This document shows, one piece after another, positions 1 to 9,134 of a stretch of DNA of 64,000 bases. The stretch is from assembly GCF_000582685.1 (NCBI RefSeq), contig NZ_KK073768.1, forward strand, positions 420,410 through 484,409, in the 5' to 3' direction. The first letter of the stretch is position 1; the number at the start of each line of letters is the position of its first letter. The position numbers and the translations under genes are program-made. Under the pieces are notes generated by a model. The model did no database searches. It was not told the DNA's origin and was given only the letters and a program-made list of their open reading frames with translations. Origin of the DNA: [Scytonema hofmanni] UTEX 2349 (lineage in GTDB: Bacteria; Cyanobacteriota; Cyanobacteriia; Cyanobacteriales; Nostocaceae).

Positions 1-36
1 CCCTCATCCCCCTCATCCCCCTCATCCCCCTCATCC
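1..36. repeat. Four 9-bp tandem repeats inside a kinase gene
   Basis: CCCTCATCC is repeated four times and read in frame as Pro-Ser-Ser units. It lies just upstream of the G1 box of the histidine kinase ATPase domain, so it looks like an in-frame low-complexity insertion rather than intergenic DNA. The window starts inside the array, so its full length is unknown. Confidence 0.75.
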
Positions 37-1107
37 CCCCATCTCCTTTCCTTCCATATCACTGACACCGGCATTGGTATTGCTCCTGAAGAAATCGGCA
101 AGCTGTTTCAGCCTTTTATCCAGCTTGACAGCAGCCTCAACCGCCAGTACAGTGGCACTGGTCTAGGTTTGGCACTGGTACGGCGGATTGCGACCCTGCA
201 CGGAGGAACAGTATCAGTTAGCAGTAAAATCGGACAAGGAAGTTGTTTCACTGTCCGCATTCCCTACCTTACCGGCGATAATGTGCCAACAACGCAGGTA
301 AGGACTTCATTACCTACCTATCGCTTACCTGGGTCGAATGCTCAAGTTTTGATTATCGAAGATTCTGTTGCGGCTGCTGACCAAGTTACTCGCTACTTCC
401 GCGAAATGCAAATGCAACCCATGATCTATCCCCAAGGTGAAGGAGCGGTAGAACAAGTGCTGCGCGTTCAGCCTGCTCTTGTTATGCTGGATCTGCAACT
501 ACCGAACCTATCGGGTTGGAACGTGCTGAATCAACTTAAAACCAACCCAAAAACCAAAGATATTCCAGTCATCATCATTTCAGTCGTGGATGAGCGTAGC
601 AAAGGACTGGCTCAGGGAGCGTTTGAATATTTGGTTAAACCCATTACCCGCGCTCAACTTCAGGCAACTATAGAGAAATTGCAACATTCTACCCGTCCTG
701 ACTCGGCAAATCTAATTGTAGTGCCAGAAGCGGTTCTGGATACTCCTTTGATTTTGCTGGTAGAAGATAATCAAGCTAATATTGATACCATGTCCGGTTA
801 TCTTGAAAGCAAAGGATACGATCTGATTTTGGCAAACAATGGACAACAAGCCATTGACCTTGTTAGAATTCAACGTCCCGACTTAATTGTAATGGATATT
901 CAAATGCCGGGAATGGATGGGTTGGAAGCGATTCGGTGCATCCGTGATGATCAGCAATTTTTGGATGTGCCGATTATTGCACTAACGGCACTAGCTATGC
1001 CGGGCGATCGCGAAACTTGTTTAGCAGCGGGAGCCAACGAATATCTCACCAAACCTGTAAAACTTAAACAACTTGTAGCCAAAATTCAACAACTTTTAAA
1101 AAGGTAG
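1..1107 (+). CDS. Hybrid histidine kinase, C-terminal part: ATPase end plus two receiver domains
   Basis: The 5' end lies outside the window; frame 1 is open from the first base. The visible protein begins with a Pro-Ser-Ser repeat, followed by the G1 box (DTGIGIAPEEI) and G2 box (GTGLGLALVRR) of a HATPase_c domain. Two receiver domains follow. The first has acidic residues IIED and the phospho-acceptor in MLDLQLPN. The second has LLVEDN, the acceptor in VMDIQMPGMDG and the lysine in LTKPVK. The protein would autophosphorylate and pass phosphate through its receivers in a two-component relay. The next gene starts 12 bases later on the same strand and is also a two-component protein, so the two are probably one operon. 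The input domain and the H box are not visible. Confidence 0.9.
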   Translation, partial: PSSPSSPSSPSSPHLLSFHITDTGIGIAPEEIGKLFQPFIQLDSSLNRQYSGTGLGLALVRRIATLHGGTVSVSSKIGQGSCFTVRIPYLTGDNVPTTQVRTSLPTYRLPGSNAQVLIIEDSVAAADQVTRYFREMQMQPMIYPQGEGAVEQVLRVQPALVMLDLQLPNLSGWNVLNQLKTNPKTKDIPVIIISVVDERSKGLAQGAFEYLVKPITRAQLQATIEKLQHSTRPDSANLIVVPEAVLDTPLILLVEDNQANIDTMSGYLESKGYDLILANNGQQAIDLVRIQRPDLIVMDIQMPGMDGLEAIRCIRDDQQFLDVPIIALTALAMPGDRETCLAAGANEYLTKPVKLKQLVAKIQQLLKR

Positions 1108-1119
1108 CGGAAATTCTCG

Positions 1120-2199
1120 ATGGACAATCAACCCTCTATTTTAGTGATCGATGATGAACCCGATAACTTTGATGTTGTTGAAACGTTGCTGGATGGCAAA
1201 AACTACCAGTTATACTACGCTTCTAGTGGTGAACAAGCTCTAAATCGCCTCGATAGTTTTCAGCCTGATCTGATTTTATTAGATGTGATGATGCCCGATC
1301 TAGATGGGATGGAAGTATGCCAGCGTATCAAAGCCGATCCACAATGGCAAGCGGTTCCGATCATCATGGTGACAGCACTAACAGCTAAAGAAGATTTAGC
1401 TCAATGTTTAGCAACCGGTGCGGATGACTTCATTAGTAAACCCGTCAATGGCGTAGAATTACGAGCCAGAGTTAATTCCATGTTGCGGATTAAGCAGCAC
1501 TACGACAGTATGCAAGTATTGCTCAAACTGCGAGAAGATATGGTAAATATGATTGTGCACGATTTGCGAAATCCACTTGCCAGTGTTGTCTTAGGTGCAA
1601 AGATTCTTCAGTTTCCAGGCTTATCACCTCAACAACAGCAAGGAAAAGTCGAGCAAATTTTACTTGCTGGACAACAACTACAATCGTTGATTGATAGCTT
1701 GCTGATTATGGCAAAGCTGGAATCCGGCAAAATCGTTCTCAACTACACAAAACAAGACCTTTGTCAGGTATGTATGTCAGCATTGGCAGATGCTGAAGCG
1801 ATGGCTGCCCAAAAGAACCTGACCCTGATACGTGAATTACCCGAACTTGGCGGTATGGTTGAAGTAGATGCAGTTATTTTTCGTCGAGTGCTAGATAATT
1901 TGCTGACCAATGCCATTAAGTTCTCACCGTCAAACTCTGAAGTTATCCTGCGGGGAGAGTATTTGGCAGAAGGTGGTGCTAAAGTGCAAGTTGCGGATGC
2001 AGGACCGGGAATCCCTGAAGACTTACAAAAAATCATTTTCGAGAAATATGAAGTTGCAACTCAGATGCCAGAAGTTTCGCAAATTGGTTTAGGATTGGCT
2101 TTCTGCAAAATGGCGATCGAGGCACATTGCGGTACAATTTCCATCGAAGATAATCATCCAAATGGCAGTATTTTTACTGTAATACTCAATAATAAATAA
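1120..2199 (+). CDS. Response regulator-histidine kinase (REC-HisKA-HATPase)
   Basis: This protein of 359 residues has an N-terminal receiver domain (about residues 6-120; VIDDEPDN, acceptor Asp in LLDVMMPDLDG, Lys in ISKPVN). A kinase core follows: H box MIVHDLRNPLAS near residue 145, N box LDNLLTNAIKFSP, G1 DAGPGIPED and G2 GLGLAFCK. No membrane segment or separate sensory domain is visible, so the receiver itself is probably the input. This layout is common in cyanobacterial phosphorelays. It lies 12 bases behind the preceding hybrid kinase and is probably co-transcribed and functionally coupled with it. The signal sensed cannot be told from sequence. Confidence 0.92.
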   Translation: MDNQPSILVIDDEPDNFDVVETLLDGKNYQLYYASSGEQALNRLDSFQPDLILLDVMMPDLDGMEVCQRIKADPQWQAVPIIMVTALTAKEDLAQCLATGADDFISKPVNGVELRARVNSMLRIKQHYDSMQVLLKLREDMVNMIVHDLRNPLASVVLGAKILQFPGLSPQQQQGKVEQILLAGQQLQSLIDSLLIMAKLESGKIVLNYTKQDLCQVCMSALADAEAMAAQKNLTLIRELPELGGMVEVDAVIFRRVLDNLLTNAIKFSPSNSEVILRGEYLAEGGAKVQVADAGPGIPEDLQKIIFEKYEVATQMPEVSQIGLGLAFCKMAIEAHCGTISIEDNHPNGSIFTVILNNK

Positions 2200-2326
2200 T
2201 TACAGAAGATTTCAAGTTTCTCGGATAAGAAGAGCGCTTGTCCAATAAGCGCGACTTCGTAGTCTATCAAAACTTGCAAGTAAAAAATATGATGAAAAAT
2301 AACCACTTAGCTAAAAGTAGACCACA

Positions 2327-2355
2327 GTAGAGACGTTCCGGCGGAACGTCTTTAC
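2327..2355. repeat. Dispersed palindrome, GTAGAGACG/CGTCTCTAC family
   Basis: A 29-bp near-perfect palindrome with arms GTAGAGACG and CGTCTTTAC around a TTCCGGCGGAA core. The same element recurs about a dozen times in the window, always between genes. Confidence 0.85.
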
Positions 2356-2539
2356 CTTTAACACCAAGAAGGCTCACACTGTATCTGTATTCCGATAAGT
2401 TCGATTATCGATACAAATAAGGTGTAGGGGTTGGAGCATGAAATATGTTAACTGATAGCAAACACGATACGAGCTTTCTAACTCGTGCTTCAGTAGGCAT
2501 CCGAAGCACTCAATGTACACATCTCAATTTTACCATTCT

Positions 2540-2630
2540 AGGACTTACGCACTTGTTACGAAAAAACAAGACTTTGAGATTGCTTCCTTACGTCGCAATG
2601 ACAGAAATTCGTAGTCCGTGCGTAAGTCCT
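2540..2630. mobile_element. MITE-like element with AGGACTTACGCAC terminal repeats
   Basis: The 91-bp element is bounded by perfect 13-bp inverted repeats AGGACTTACGCAC and GTGCGTAAGTCCT. Its interior (ACTTTGAGATTGCTTCCTTA...) recurs at 13697-13774 next to a transposase remnant. It carries no coding capacity and fits a non-autonomous transposable element. Confidence 0.7.
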
Positions 2631-2815
2631 GCATTCGTTCTGGTATCCGATAAAAAACTGAACAAATTCCAAGCTAAGTACTGGCAAATGTCAAATTTTC
2701 CACACTTAGGCAGATGAAATATATTATTGTTGTGGATAAAGTTTCTTTACAATAGGAATAGACAAGGTAAAAACAAAAAGAAAAACTTCTTTTAATTTTT
2801 ACCTTTTCATGCTTG

Positions 2816-3172
2816 TTATTCTTGTTGCAGTATTGCCTCGCAGTATTGCATTAGAGTTGTCAAGCGATCGCTAATTGTCTGGAGTCTAGCTTGAGCAGTA
2901 GCTGATTGCCTCGCTCCTTGGAAAAATATTACATCCAATTCCAATAAGCGCAGTTGCTTGCTCATCTCGGTTTGATAAGACTGTTCCCTTGAATTATGAG
3001 GCATCTGAGTATCTTCATCAGCCAAAGGCACAATCTGAACAACAAACATTTGCTGCAAAGATGCCACACGCAGCCGCAGTCCGGGCGCATTTAGTTCAGT
3101 AGTCGTGATATAGTCACGTAATTGCAGGAGCAATGTTGCTAGGCTGTGATACTTCTCGCGATTTAGAGACAT
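2816..3172 (-). CDS. patD: PatD-like heterocyst frequency control protein
   Basis: This small soluble protein of 118 residues is predicted to be all helical, with no signal peptide or membrane segment. Its start (MSLNREKYHSLATLLLQLRD), the central stretch QMFVVQIVPLADE and the segment LLELDVIFFQGARQ agree with my recollection of the cyanobacterial family named PatD. In Anabaena that protein is reported to be NtcA-regulated and to limit heterocyst frequency. The identification rests on recalled family sequences, not a search. It is divergent from the downstream (p)ppGpp synthetase gene. No clear NtcA box (GTA-N8-TAC) was seen in the 285 bases upstream. It could instead be an unrelated cyanobacterial hypothetical protein. 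Confidence 0.55.
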   Translation of the reverse strand: MSLNREKYHSLATLLLQLRDYITTTELNAPGLRLRVASLQQMFVVQIVPLADEDTQMPHNSREQSYQTEMSKQLRLLELDVIFFQGARQSATAQARLQTISDRLTTLMQYCEAILQQE

Positions 3173-3457
3173 TAACTGCTTCTTGAGATACTATTAATGT
3201 CAAGATTTTCTTATAAAACAAACTTTTTAAACTTTTATTATAATTACTCGCCTCAAATGATGCTAGGGGGCTGCACACTGCCATAATTCGATTTTCCCAA
3301 CTATGATTGTTGACACTCAAGCCGGATAATATCGCAATTCTTATTGCCTGCAAAACCTTCTAACACTGCTTTTACCGCCTAATTATGGCAACTTATGTCG
3401 GTAATCCCATTGTCAGAGTACATCCACTTAACCACAAATTAGCTTAATTTCGATTTT

Positions 3458-5719
3458 ATGAGCGGTATACTTATAAATTCCCCAGTTGAAATCACTCTTC
3501 CGGATTGGCTAAAAAAATGTTTACAAGAGTCATCCGCACTTCTTGCCCCAGAAGATGACAAAAAGCGTCATGATACAACTTTGATTTGTCGAGCATTTAA
3601 ATTTGCTTATAAGTTGCATCAAGGTCAATACCGCAAATCGGGAGAACCATATATTTGTCATCCCGTAGCTGTTGCCGGATTGTTACGCGACTTGGGGGGG
3701 AGTTCTGCCATGATAGCAGCTGGATTTCTCCATGATGTCGTCGAGGATACAGATATTACAATTGAGGAAATAGAAGAGCATTTTGGCGCAGAAGTTAGAC
3801 AATTGGTAGAAGGTGTTACCAAGCTCTCTAAATTTAACTTTAAAAGCAAAACCGAAAGCCAAGCAGAAAACTTCCGACGAATGTTTTTGGCAATGGCAAA
3901 AGATATCCGAGTAATTGTAGTGAAGTTGGCAGATCGGCTGCATAATATGCGAACTTTGCAGTTTATGTCCGAAGAAAGTCGTCGTAGCAACGCTCAAGAA
4001 ACGCGAGATATTTTTGCTCCTTTAGCCAATCGGTTGGGGATTTGGCAAATTAAGTGGGAATTGGAGGATTTGGCTTTTAAGTATCTCGAACCAGAGTCTT
4101 TTCGCCAAATTCAAACATATGTTGCCGAAAAACGGGCAGCACGAGAAGAAAGACTGGATAAAATTACGAAAACTTTGCGCGATCGCTTGCAGCAAACTGG
4201 TATTGAAGTCATCGACATCAGCGGACGCCCGAAGCATCTTTATAGTATTTACCAAAAAATGCACCGGCAGCAAAAAGAATTTCACGAAATTTACGATTTG
4301 GCTGCATTGCGAATTATTGTTAAAACCAATGAAGAATGTTATCGCGCTTTGGCTATAGTTCACGATGCCTTTCGCCCAATTCCTGGTAGATTTAAAGACT
4401 ATATTGGACTGCCCAAGGCAAATCATTACCAATCCTTGCATACTGGTGTGATGGGTTTTACAGGTCGTCCTTTGGAAGTGCAAATCCGAACGCAGGAAAT
4501 GCATCGAATAGCCGAGTATGGAATTGCTGCTCATTGGAAATACAAGGAAACAGGGGGTTCTAACGTCCAGACAACAGCCCAAGATGAGAAGTTCACTTGG
4601 TTGCGGCAGTTGTTGGAATGGCAAAGTGACCTGAAAGATGCTCAAGAATATCTAGAAAGCATCAAGGATAATTTATTTGAAGATGATGTTTATGTCTTCA
4701 CCCCTAAGGGGGATTTAGTTTCCTTAAGTCCTGGTTCGACAACAGTAGATTTTGCTTATCGGATACATACAGAGGTCGGAAATCATTGTGCGGGGGCGCG
4801 GGTGAATGGGAGAATGATTCCACTGTCAACGCGCTTGCAAAATGGCGATATTGTCGAGATTTTGACCCAAAAGAACAGCCATCCTAGTTTAGATTGGTTG
4901 AACTTTGTCAGGACTTCTGCGGCGAAAAATCGGATAAAACAATGGTACAAGCGATCGCGTCGGGAAGAAAATCTCGCTCGTGGACGAGACTTGTTAGAAA
5001 AAGAACTCGGTAAAACAGGTTTTGAAAGTTTGCTCAAATCAGACGCAATGGAAGCTGTAGCCGAAAAGTGTAATTATCATAGTGTGGACGATTTGTTGGC
5101 GGCTTTAGGTTACGGTGAAATCACCTTGAACTTAGTATTAAATCGTTGGCGAGAAATAGTCAAGGCGGAACAACCTGCAACCAACGTCTTAGAACTTCCG
5201 TCCCTACCAAGTTCGTTAAAAGCTTTACGAGACGTACCTGCAACAACTGGACGTGCTAGCGATTCGCCAATTGTCGGGGTAGAAGGATTAATGTATCATT
5301 TATCTGGGTGTTGTACGCCAATTCCCGGTGAGTCGATTATTGGTGTGGTGACACGAGGTAGGGGGATTTCCATCCATCGCCAAGGATGTCATAATTTAGA
5401 GCCTGTGGAGTGCGATCGCTTAGTACCAGTTAGGTGGAATTCTGCCAAAGAAAATCGTAATCGTCCGCAAACTTACCCAGTGAGTATTCAAATTGAAGCG
5501 CTGGATCGAGTGGGAGTTTTGAAAGATATTTTATCACGATTGAGCGACCACGCAATCAACGTCCGTCACGCTCAAGTCAAAACCGCTTTCGGACAACCTG
5601 CGTTAATAGATTTAGGAATAGATATATGCGATCGCTCTCAGCTTGAGCAAGTATTTATCCAAATCAAGAAAATGAGCGACATTATCAACATTCATCGCGT
5701 CGGTGAAATTGACGAATAA
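3458..5719 (+). CDS. spoT: Bifunctional (p)ppGpp synthetase/hydrolase (RelA/SpoT)
   Basis: A full-length RSH protein of 753 residues. The N-terminal HD hydrolase domain shows HPVAVAGLLRDLG, the catalytic HDVVEDTD near residue 92 and LADRLHNMRTL near 160. The synthetase domain follows at about 260-370, with YDLAALRIIV, GRFKDYIGLPKANHYQSLHT and the EVQIRT motif. A TGS domain (VYVFTPKGDLVSLSPGSTTV, about 410), a conserved Cys region (LSGCCTPIPG) and a C-terminal ACT domain (DRVGVLKDILSRLSDHAINV) complete the long form. It makes and degrades the stringent-response alarmone, using GTP or GDP with ATP. Both catalytic centres look intact, so it should be bifunctional. It is cytosolic and transcribed alone. 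Cyanobacteria usually have one long RSH enzyme. Confidence 0.97.
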   Translation: MSGILINSPVEITLPDWLKKCLQESSALLAPEDDKKRHDTTLICRAFKFAYKLHQGQYRKSGEPYICHPVAVAGLLRDLGGSSAMIAAGFLHDVVEDTDITIEEIEEHFGAEVRQLVEGVTKLSKFNFKSKTESQAENFRRMFLAMAKDIRVIVVKLADRLHNMRTLQFMSEESRRSNAQETRDIFAPLANRLGIWQIKWELEDLAFKYLEPESFRQIQTYVAEKRAAREERLDKITKTLRDRLQQTGIEVIDISGRPKHLYSIYQKMHRQQKEFHEIYDLAALRIIVKTNEECYRALAIVHDAFRPIPGRFKDYIGLPKANHYQSLHTGVMGFTGRPLEVQIRTQEMHRIAEYGIAAHWKYKETGGSNVQTTAQDEKFTWLRQLLEWQSDLKDAQEYLESIKDNLFEDDVYVFTPKGDLVSLSPGSTTVDFAYRIHTEVGNHCAGARVNGRMIPLSTRLQNGDIVEILTQKNSHPSLDWLNFVRTSAAKNRIKQWYKRSRREENLARGRDLLEKELGKTGFESLLKSDAMEAVAEKCNYHSVDDLLAALGYGEITLNLVLNRWREIVKAEQPATNVLELPSLPSSLKALRDVPATTGRASDSPIVGVEGLMYHLSGCCTPIPGESIIGVVTRGRGISIHRQGCHNLEPVECDRLVPVRWNSAKENRNRPQTYPVSIQIEALDRVGVLKDILSRLSDHAINVRHAQVKTAFGQPALIDLGIDICDRSQLEQVFIQIKKMSDIINIHRVGEIDE

Positions 5720-5741
5720 TCACATAATATCATGTTCGATT

Positions 5742-5803
5742 GTAAAGACGTTCCGCCGGAACGTCTCTACAATTGTAAAGACGTTCCGCCGGAACGTCTC
5801 TAC
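5742..5803. repeat. Two tandem copies of the GTAAAGACG/CGTCTCTAC palindrome
   Basis: Two 29-bp palindromes (5742-5770 and 5775-5803) with TTCCGCCGGAA cores, separated by AATT. They lie 22 bases after the stop codon of the RSH gene and could fold as 3' hairpins. They are followed by a tail (TTTTTATTACTGTTAATTA near 5816) that also follows the copy at 11862. Confidence 0.85.
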
Positions 5804-5866
5804 GACGTAGGTATATTTTTATTACTGTTAATTACAGCAATTTTCATGTATTTGAACCACATCTGT

Positions 5867-5896
5867 CGTAGGGGCAATTCATGAATTGCCCCTACG
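5867..5896. repeat. Perfect 30-bp palindrome
   Basis: CGTAGGGGCAATTCA is followed directly by its exact reverse complement. It lies between convergent genes and may act as a cruciform or RNA hairpin. It is unrelated in sequence to the GTAGAGACG family. Confidence 0.8.
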
Positions 5897-5940
5897 TGTG
5901 GTCTATTTACCTGAAAATAGCTGTAACCCTAGCAGGAAGC

Positions 5941-6675
5941 TTATTTAACACTCAAATAAGCTTCTAGCGCTTCAGAACCGCCAATTAATTTACCATCGAT
6001 AAATACTTGGGGAACTGTTGTCGCTCCTGTAACCGCTTTAAGAGAGCGTGTGGAAGCATCTTTACCTAAAACAATTTCTTCATAATCAATACCATTCTGC
6101 TTCAGCATGTCCTTCGCACGAGCGCAGAAAGGACAACCCACTTTTGTAAACAGAGAAACACACTTGGGTTTTGCAGCTTGGGGGTTGATGTAATTGAGCA
6201 TTGTGTCTGCATCCGACACTTTAAAGGGATCTCCTGGTTCGTCTGGCTCAATAAACATCTTTTCCACCACGCCATTCTTGACTAACATAGAATAGCGCCA
6301 TGATCGCTTACCAAAACCTAAATCTGTCTTATCTACTAGCATTCCCATGCCTTCAGTGAATTCACCGTTGCCATCGGGAATTAAGATGACATTATCTGCC
6401 TCTTGGTCTTTTGCCCATTCGTTCATGACAAAGGTGTCATTTACAGAAATACAAACGATGCTATCTACTCCATTTTCCTTAAAGGCTTTTGCCATTTGGT
6501 TGTAACCAGGTAAATGCGTAGATGAACAAGTTGGTGTAAAAGCACCTGGTAAGGAGAAGACAACCACTGTCTTATTAGCAAACAACTCATCAGTAGTTAC
6601 ATCCACCCACTGGTTGTTCTGACGTGTACGGAAGGTAACTTGTGGTACTTTTTGTCCTTCGTGATTAGACAACAT
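5941..6675 (-). CDS. Peroxiredoxin-glutaredoxin fusion (Prx5-Grx)
   Basis: Residues 1-165 form a Prx5-type peroxiredoxin, with the peroxidatic cysteine in [16 protein letters not shown]. Residues 175-244 form a glutaredoxin with the [11 protein letters not shown] active site and the [15 protein letters not shown] glutathione-binding part. Such fusions reduce hydrogen peroxide and alkyl hydroperoxides using glutathione, with the attached glutaredoxin regenerating the enzyme. The frame can be extended by one TTG codon, but the ATG at 6675 has an AAGGAG ribosome site 8 bases upstream (6684-6689 on the other strand) and is preferred. A perfect 8-1-8 palindrome resembling a PerR box lies about 40 bases upstream, consistent with peroxide control. 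Cytosolic. Confidence 0.93.
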   Translation of the reverse strand: MLSNHEGQKVPQVTFRTRQNNQWVDVTTDELFANKTVVVFSLPGAFTPTCSSTHLPGYNQMAKAFKENGVDSIVCISVNDTFVMNEWAKDQEADNVILIPDGNGEFTEGMGMLVDKTDLGFGKRSWRYSMLVKNGVVEKMFIEPDEPGDPFKVSDADTMLNYINPQAAKPKCVSLFTKVGCPFCARAKDMLKQNGIDYEEIVLGKDASTRSLKAVTGATTVPQVFIDGKLIGGSEALEAYLSVK

Positions 6676-6713
6676 CAATTTAGCTCCTTGAATAACAGTC
6701 CACCTGAAGCGTA

Positions 6714-6730
6714 GTCATAATGATTATGAC
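6714..6730. promoter_or_regulatory. Candidate PerR (FurC) operator upstream of the peroxiredoxin gene
   Basis: GTCATAAT-G-ATTATGAC is a perfect 8-1-8 inverted repeat. Its inner 15 bases match the Bacillus PerR box TTATAATNATTATAA at all but two symmetric positions. It sits 39-55 bases upstream of the start codon of a peroxide-detoxifying enzyme. Cyanobacterial PerR (FurC in Anabaena) is known to control peroxiredoxins; binding here is inferred. Confidence 0.6.
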
Positions 6731-6805
6731 ATGTCAAGGGTACTAAAAGCGTAGTTTTGTTAAACAAAACCAAAAAACTAGGTTAAAAAGCGAAATTACC
6801 CGAAA

Positions 6806-7738
6806 TTAAGCTATTTTCCCGCTTTGAGAAACTTCATCGATAAATGGGGCAATCGCCTGAACAAATTCAGGGGTAGACTCATATGGTAGGACATTTCGCC
6901 CAGTCATTTTGATTCCTTTACCTTGAGGTAAATAAGCGAGATAGTCAGCCAAGCGTTCATCAGGTGATTCTTTTTTACCTGCTTTGCTGATGCTGGAAGC
7001 AATTTCACCAACTACTACCAAAGTGGGTTGTTTAATGGAAGCGATCGCATTACTATAATTTTGCCGCCAAAATCCAGCTAAAAAAGAAAACACCGCATAA
7101 CGAGTTTGGATATTTTCTGCACCTGCAATTAAAGTATTTAACCATTCTTGATCAACAGCATCACCATTAGCAAAAAGTTGCCGAGTTGAGAAAGAACGTA
7201 AAAACTCTTGACGACGCGCATATCGATAAAATAGATTACCAAAAGGCGAATCTAACAGATTCCAAGTTAGTTTATTCTGCCATTTTGGTGATTCTTTGGT
7301 AATTACTGCCCAAGCTGGAGGACCACAAAGCACAAGTCCAGCAATTAGATTTGCTTCTCTTTGAACTAATTCTATAGCAACAGGAAATAAAGCACCTTGC
7401 ACCACTAAAATTACAGGTTTTTGTACCACTGTTTGTAAAAAGTGTTGCAACTGCTTTGCCCAATCATTAGGAGTATAAGCCACATGAGGCATATCGCTCT
7501 CACCGCATCCTAGTAAATCAGGATTATAAATTAAATTGCGACGACCTGTATTATACCATTCCCGGCAAAAACGCTGCCAAAATTGCCGCGATAACCCAAC
7601 ACCGATAGGATGAATTAACAGCAAGGAAACCCCCTCTGGTGTTGCATTAATTGGTTGATGAACTTCGTAAGCACATTTGTAGTTTTCCCAAGTATAAAAT
7701 TGGGTGGGAGATGTTGTTGTTGAAGATAATTGTTGCAT
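6806..7738 (-). CDS. Alpha/beta hydrolase fold protein, atypical nucleophile
   Basis: A cytosolic protein of 310 residues with an alpha/beta hydrolase layout: LLLIHPIGVGLSRQFWQ for the oxyanion region, YNPDLLGCGESDMP after strand 4, and TLVVVGEIASS before the acid-residue region. The nucleophile elbow, normally GxSxG, reads VVQGALFP, so no serine lies where the catalytic nucleophile should be. It may be non-catalytic or use another residue. The ATG at 7738 is preferred over an in-frame TTG ten codons upstream, because typical homologs begin close to the conserved YTWENY segment. No substrate can be assigned. Confidence 0.8.
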   Translation of the reverse strand: MQQLSSTTTSPTQFYTWENYKCAYEVHQPINATPEGVSLLLIHPIGVGLSRQFWQRFCREWYNTGRRNLIYNPDLLGCGESDMPHVAYTPNDWAKQLQHFLQTVVQKPVILVVQGALFPVAIELVQREANLIAGLVLCGPPAWAVITKESPKWQNKLTWNLLDSPFGNLFYRYARRQEFLRSFSTRQLFANGDAVDQEWLNTLIAGAENIQTRYAVFSFLAGFWRQNYSNAIASIKQPTLVVVGEIASSISKAGKKESPDERLADYLAYLPQGKGIKMTGRNVLPYESTPEFVQAIAPFIDEVSQSGKIA

Positions 7739-7764
7739 AATCAAACAGAAGCGAAAACCGAACG

Positions 7765-7947
7765 TCAAATTAATTGTCGCTCGTTTTCTTGAAATTCAAC
7801 GAGGGTCTGATTTTTTTTCAACAATTCTTTGATAAAAGGCATATAGGCTTCACTTGCACCAATGAGGTAACAATAACCACGATCAATCTTATTAATCGAA
7901 AAGCAACAGTCTGTGATATATGTATTAAAATGGCTAGATATATTTAG
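7765..7947 (-). other. Possible small gene or gene remnant without a start codon
   Basis: The minus-strand frame between stops encodes a protein-like stretch ([20 protein letters not shown], then FIKELLKKNQTLVEF). No ATG, GTG or TTG start is found upstream of it in frame. The stop lies just before the hydrolase gene. It could be the 3' end of a decayed gene or use a rare start. The function is not recognised. Confidence 0.3.
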
Positions 7948-7966
7948 TTACAGAGGTGCAGAATCA

Positions 7967-8983
7967 GTGGGCATTGTAGTTGAAAACGTATCCAAGCAAT
8001 TCGGTAGTTTTAAAGCGGTTGATGATGTCAATCTGGAAATTGAAAGTGGCTCTCTTGTCGCTTTGCTCGGACCATCAGGTTCGGGAAAGTCTACATTGCT
8101 GCGGTTAATTTCGGGTTTGGAAATGCCGGATAGTGGTAAAATATTTCTCACTGGGAAGGATGCCACATATCAAAGCGTGCAAGATCGCAATATTGGGTTT
8201 GTATTTCAGCATTATGCTTTGTTCAAGCATCTAACTGTGCGGAAAAATGTAGCCTTTGGTTTGGAGCTTCGTAAAGCACCAAAAGCGAAAATTAAGGCAC
8301 GGGTGGAGCAGTTATTGGAGTTGGTACAATTAAGTGGATTAGGCGATCGCTATCCTTCGCAACTTTCTGGTGGTCAACGACAACGGGTAGCATTGGCAAG
8401 AGCGCTAGCTGTTGAACCTAACGTTTTATTACTTGATGAACCTTTTGGCGCACTTGATGCGAAAGTTCGTAAAGATTTACGCGCATGGTTACGACGCCTC
8501 CATGATGAAGTTCATGTTACCACAGTTTTTGTCACCCACGACCAAGAAGAAGCGATGGAAGTTTCAGATGAGATTGTGGTGATGAATAAAGGACGTGTGG
8601 AACAAGTAGGAACACCAGCGCAAATTTACGATCATCCAGCTTCAGCTTTTGTGATGAGCTTTATTGGACCTGTGAATGTGTTGCCAAGTTCTTCGCGGAT
8701 TTTCCAAGGTAACGGATTTGATTCGGCAAACCCAGAAATGTTTTTACGTCCGCAAGATGTAATTATAGAAACTTCTCCTAACGGCTCAAGTGTACCAGCT
8801 AGGGTAAGTCGGTTGATACATTTGGGTTGGGAAATTCAGGTAGAATTAACTTTAGATGATGGACAAGTGGTGACAGCGCATTTAACACGCGATCGCTTTG
8901 ACCAATTGCACTTGGAACCACAACAGCGAGTGTATGTGAAACCAAAGGATGCAAAGTCTTTCCCGCTTTATTATTCGATTTAA
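7967..8983 (+). CDS. cysA: Sulfate/thiosulfate ABC transporter ATP-binding protein CysA
   Basis: The ATPase has 338 residues when started at GTG 7967. It has Walker [10 protein letters not shown] at residues 35-43, Q-loop [12 protein letters not shown], signature LSGGQRQR, Walker [13 protein letters not shown] and the switch His in [14 protein letters not shown]. The C-terminal regulatory part (about 240-338; [10 protein letters not shown]) is that of CysA-type importers. The frame extends 18 codons further to ATG 7913, but the family consensus starts at [12 protein letters not shown] and an AGAGGTG ribosome site precedes the GTG. It energises uptake of sulfate or thiosulfate with CysT, CysW and a binding protein. 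None of these is adjacent, so the gene is an orphan here. Confidence 0.88.
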   Translation: MGIVVENVSKQFGSFKAVDDVNLEIESGSLVALLGPSGSGKSTLLRLISGLEMPDSGKIFLTGKDATYQSVQDRNIGFVFQHYALFKHLTVRKNVAFGLELRKAPKAKIKARVEQLLELVQLSGLGDRYPSQLSGGQRQRVALARALAVEPNVLLLDEPFGALDAKVRKDLRAWLRRLHDEVHVTTVFVTHDQEEAMEVSDEIVVMNKGRVEQVGTPAQIYDHPASAFVMSFIGPVNVLPSSSRIFQGNGFDSANPEMFLRPQDVIIETSPNGSSVPARVSRLIHLGWEIQVELTLDDGQVVTAHLTRDRFDQLHLEPQQRVYVKPKDAKSFPLYYSI

Positions 8984-9134
8984 TTGCAGATTCCGCACCC
9001 GGAGGTGTCACCATCGCTAATTACTGAAAGAAAAAAATCAGATTTATCCAGAGTCAAATTTTTGATCTTTGATCAAAAATATAAGATAATGAGTTTTGAA
9101 CTTAAATTAACTTATTTTTTGGAAGTAAAAAATC

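Larger units (their letters stand above)
2200..2815. other. Noncoding spacer with dispersed repeats
   Basis: There is no convincing gene here. The spacer holds one palindromic element (2327-2355) and one miniature inverted-repeat element (2540-2630). A 90-codon open frame across the second element has no protein-like character apart from being the translation of the repeat. Confidence 0.7.

Noticed and set aside
2445..2717. 90-codon plus-strand frame
   Set aside because: It crosses the MITE at 2540-2630, its middle is only the translation of that repeat, and it has no domain character.
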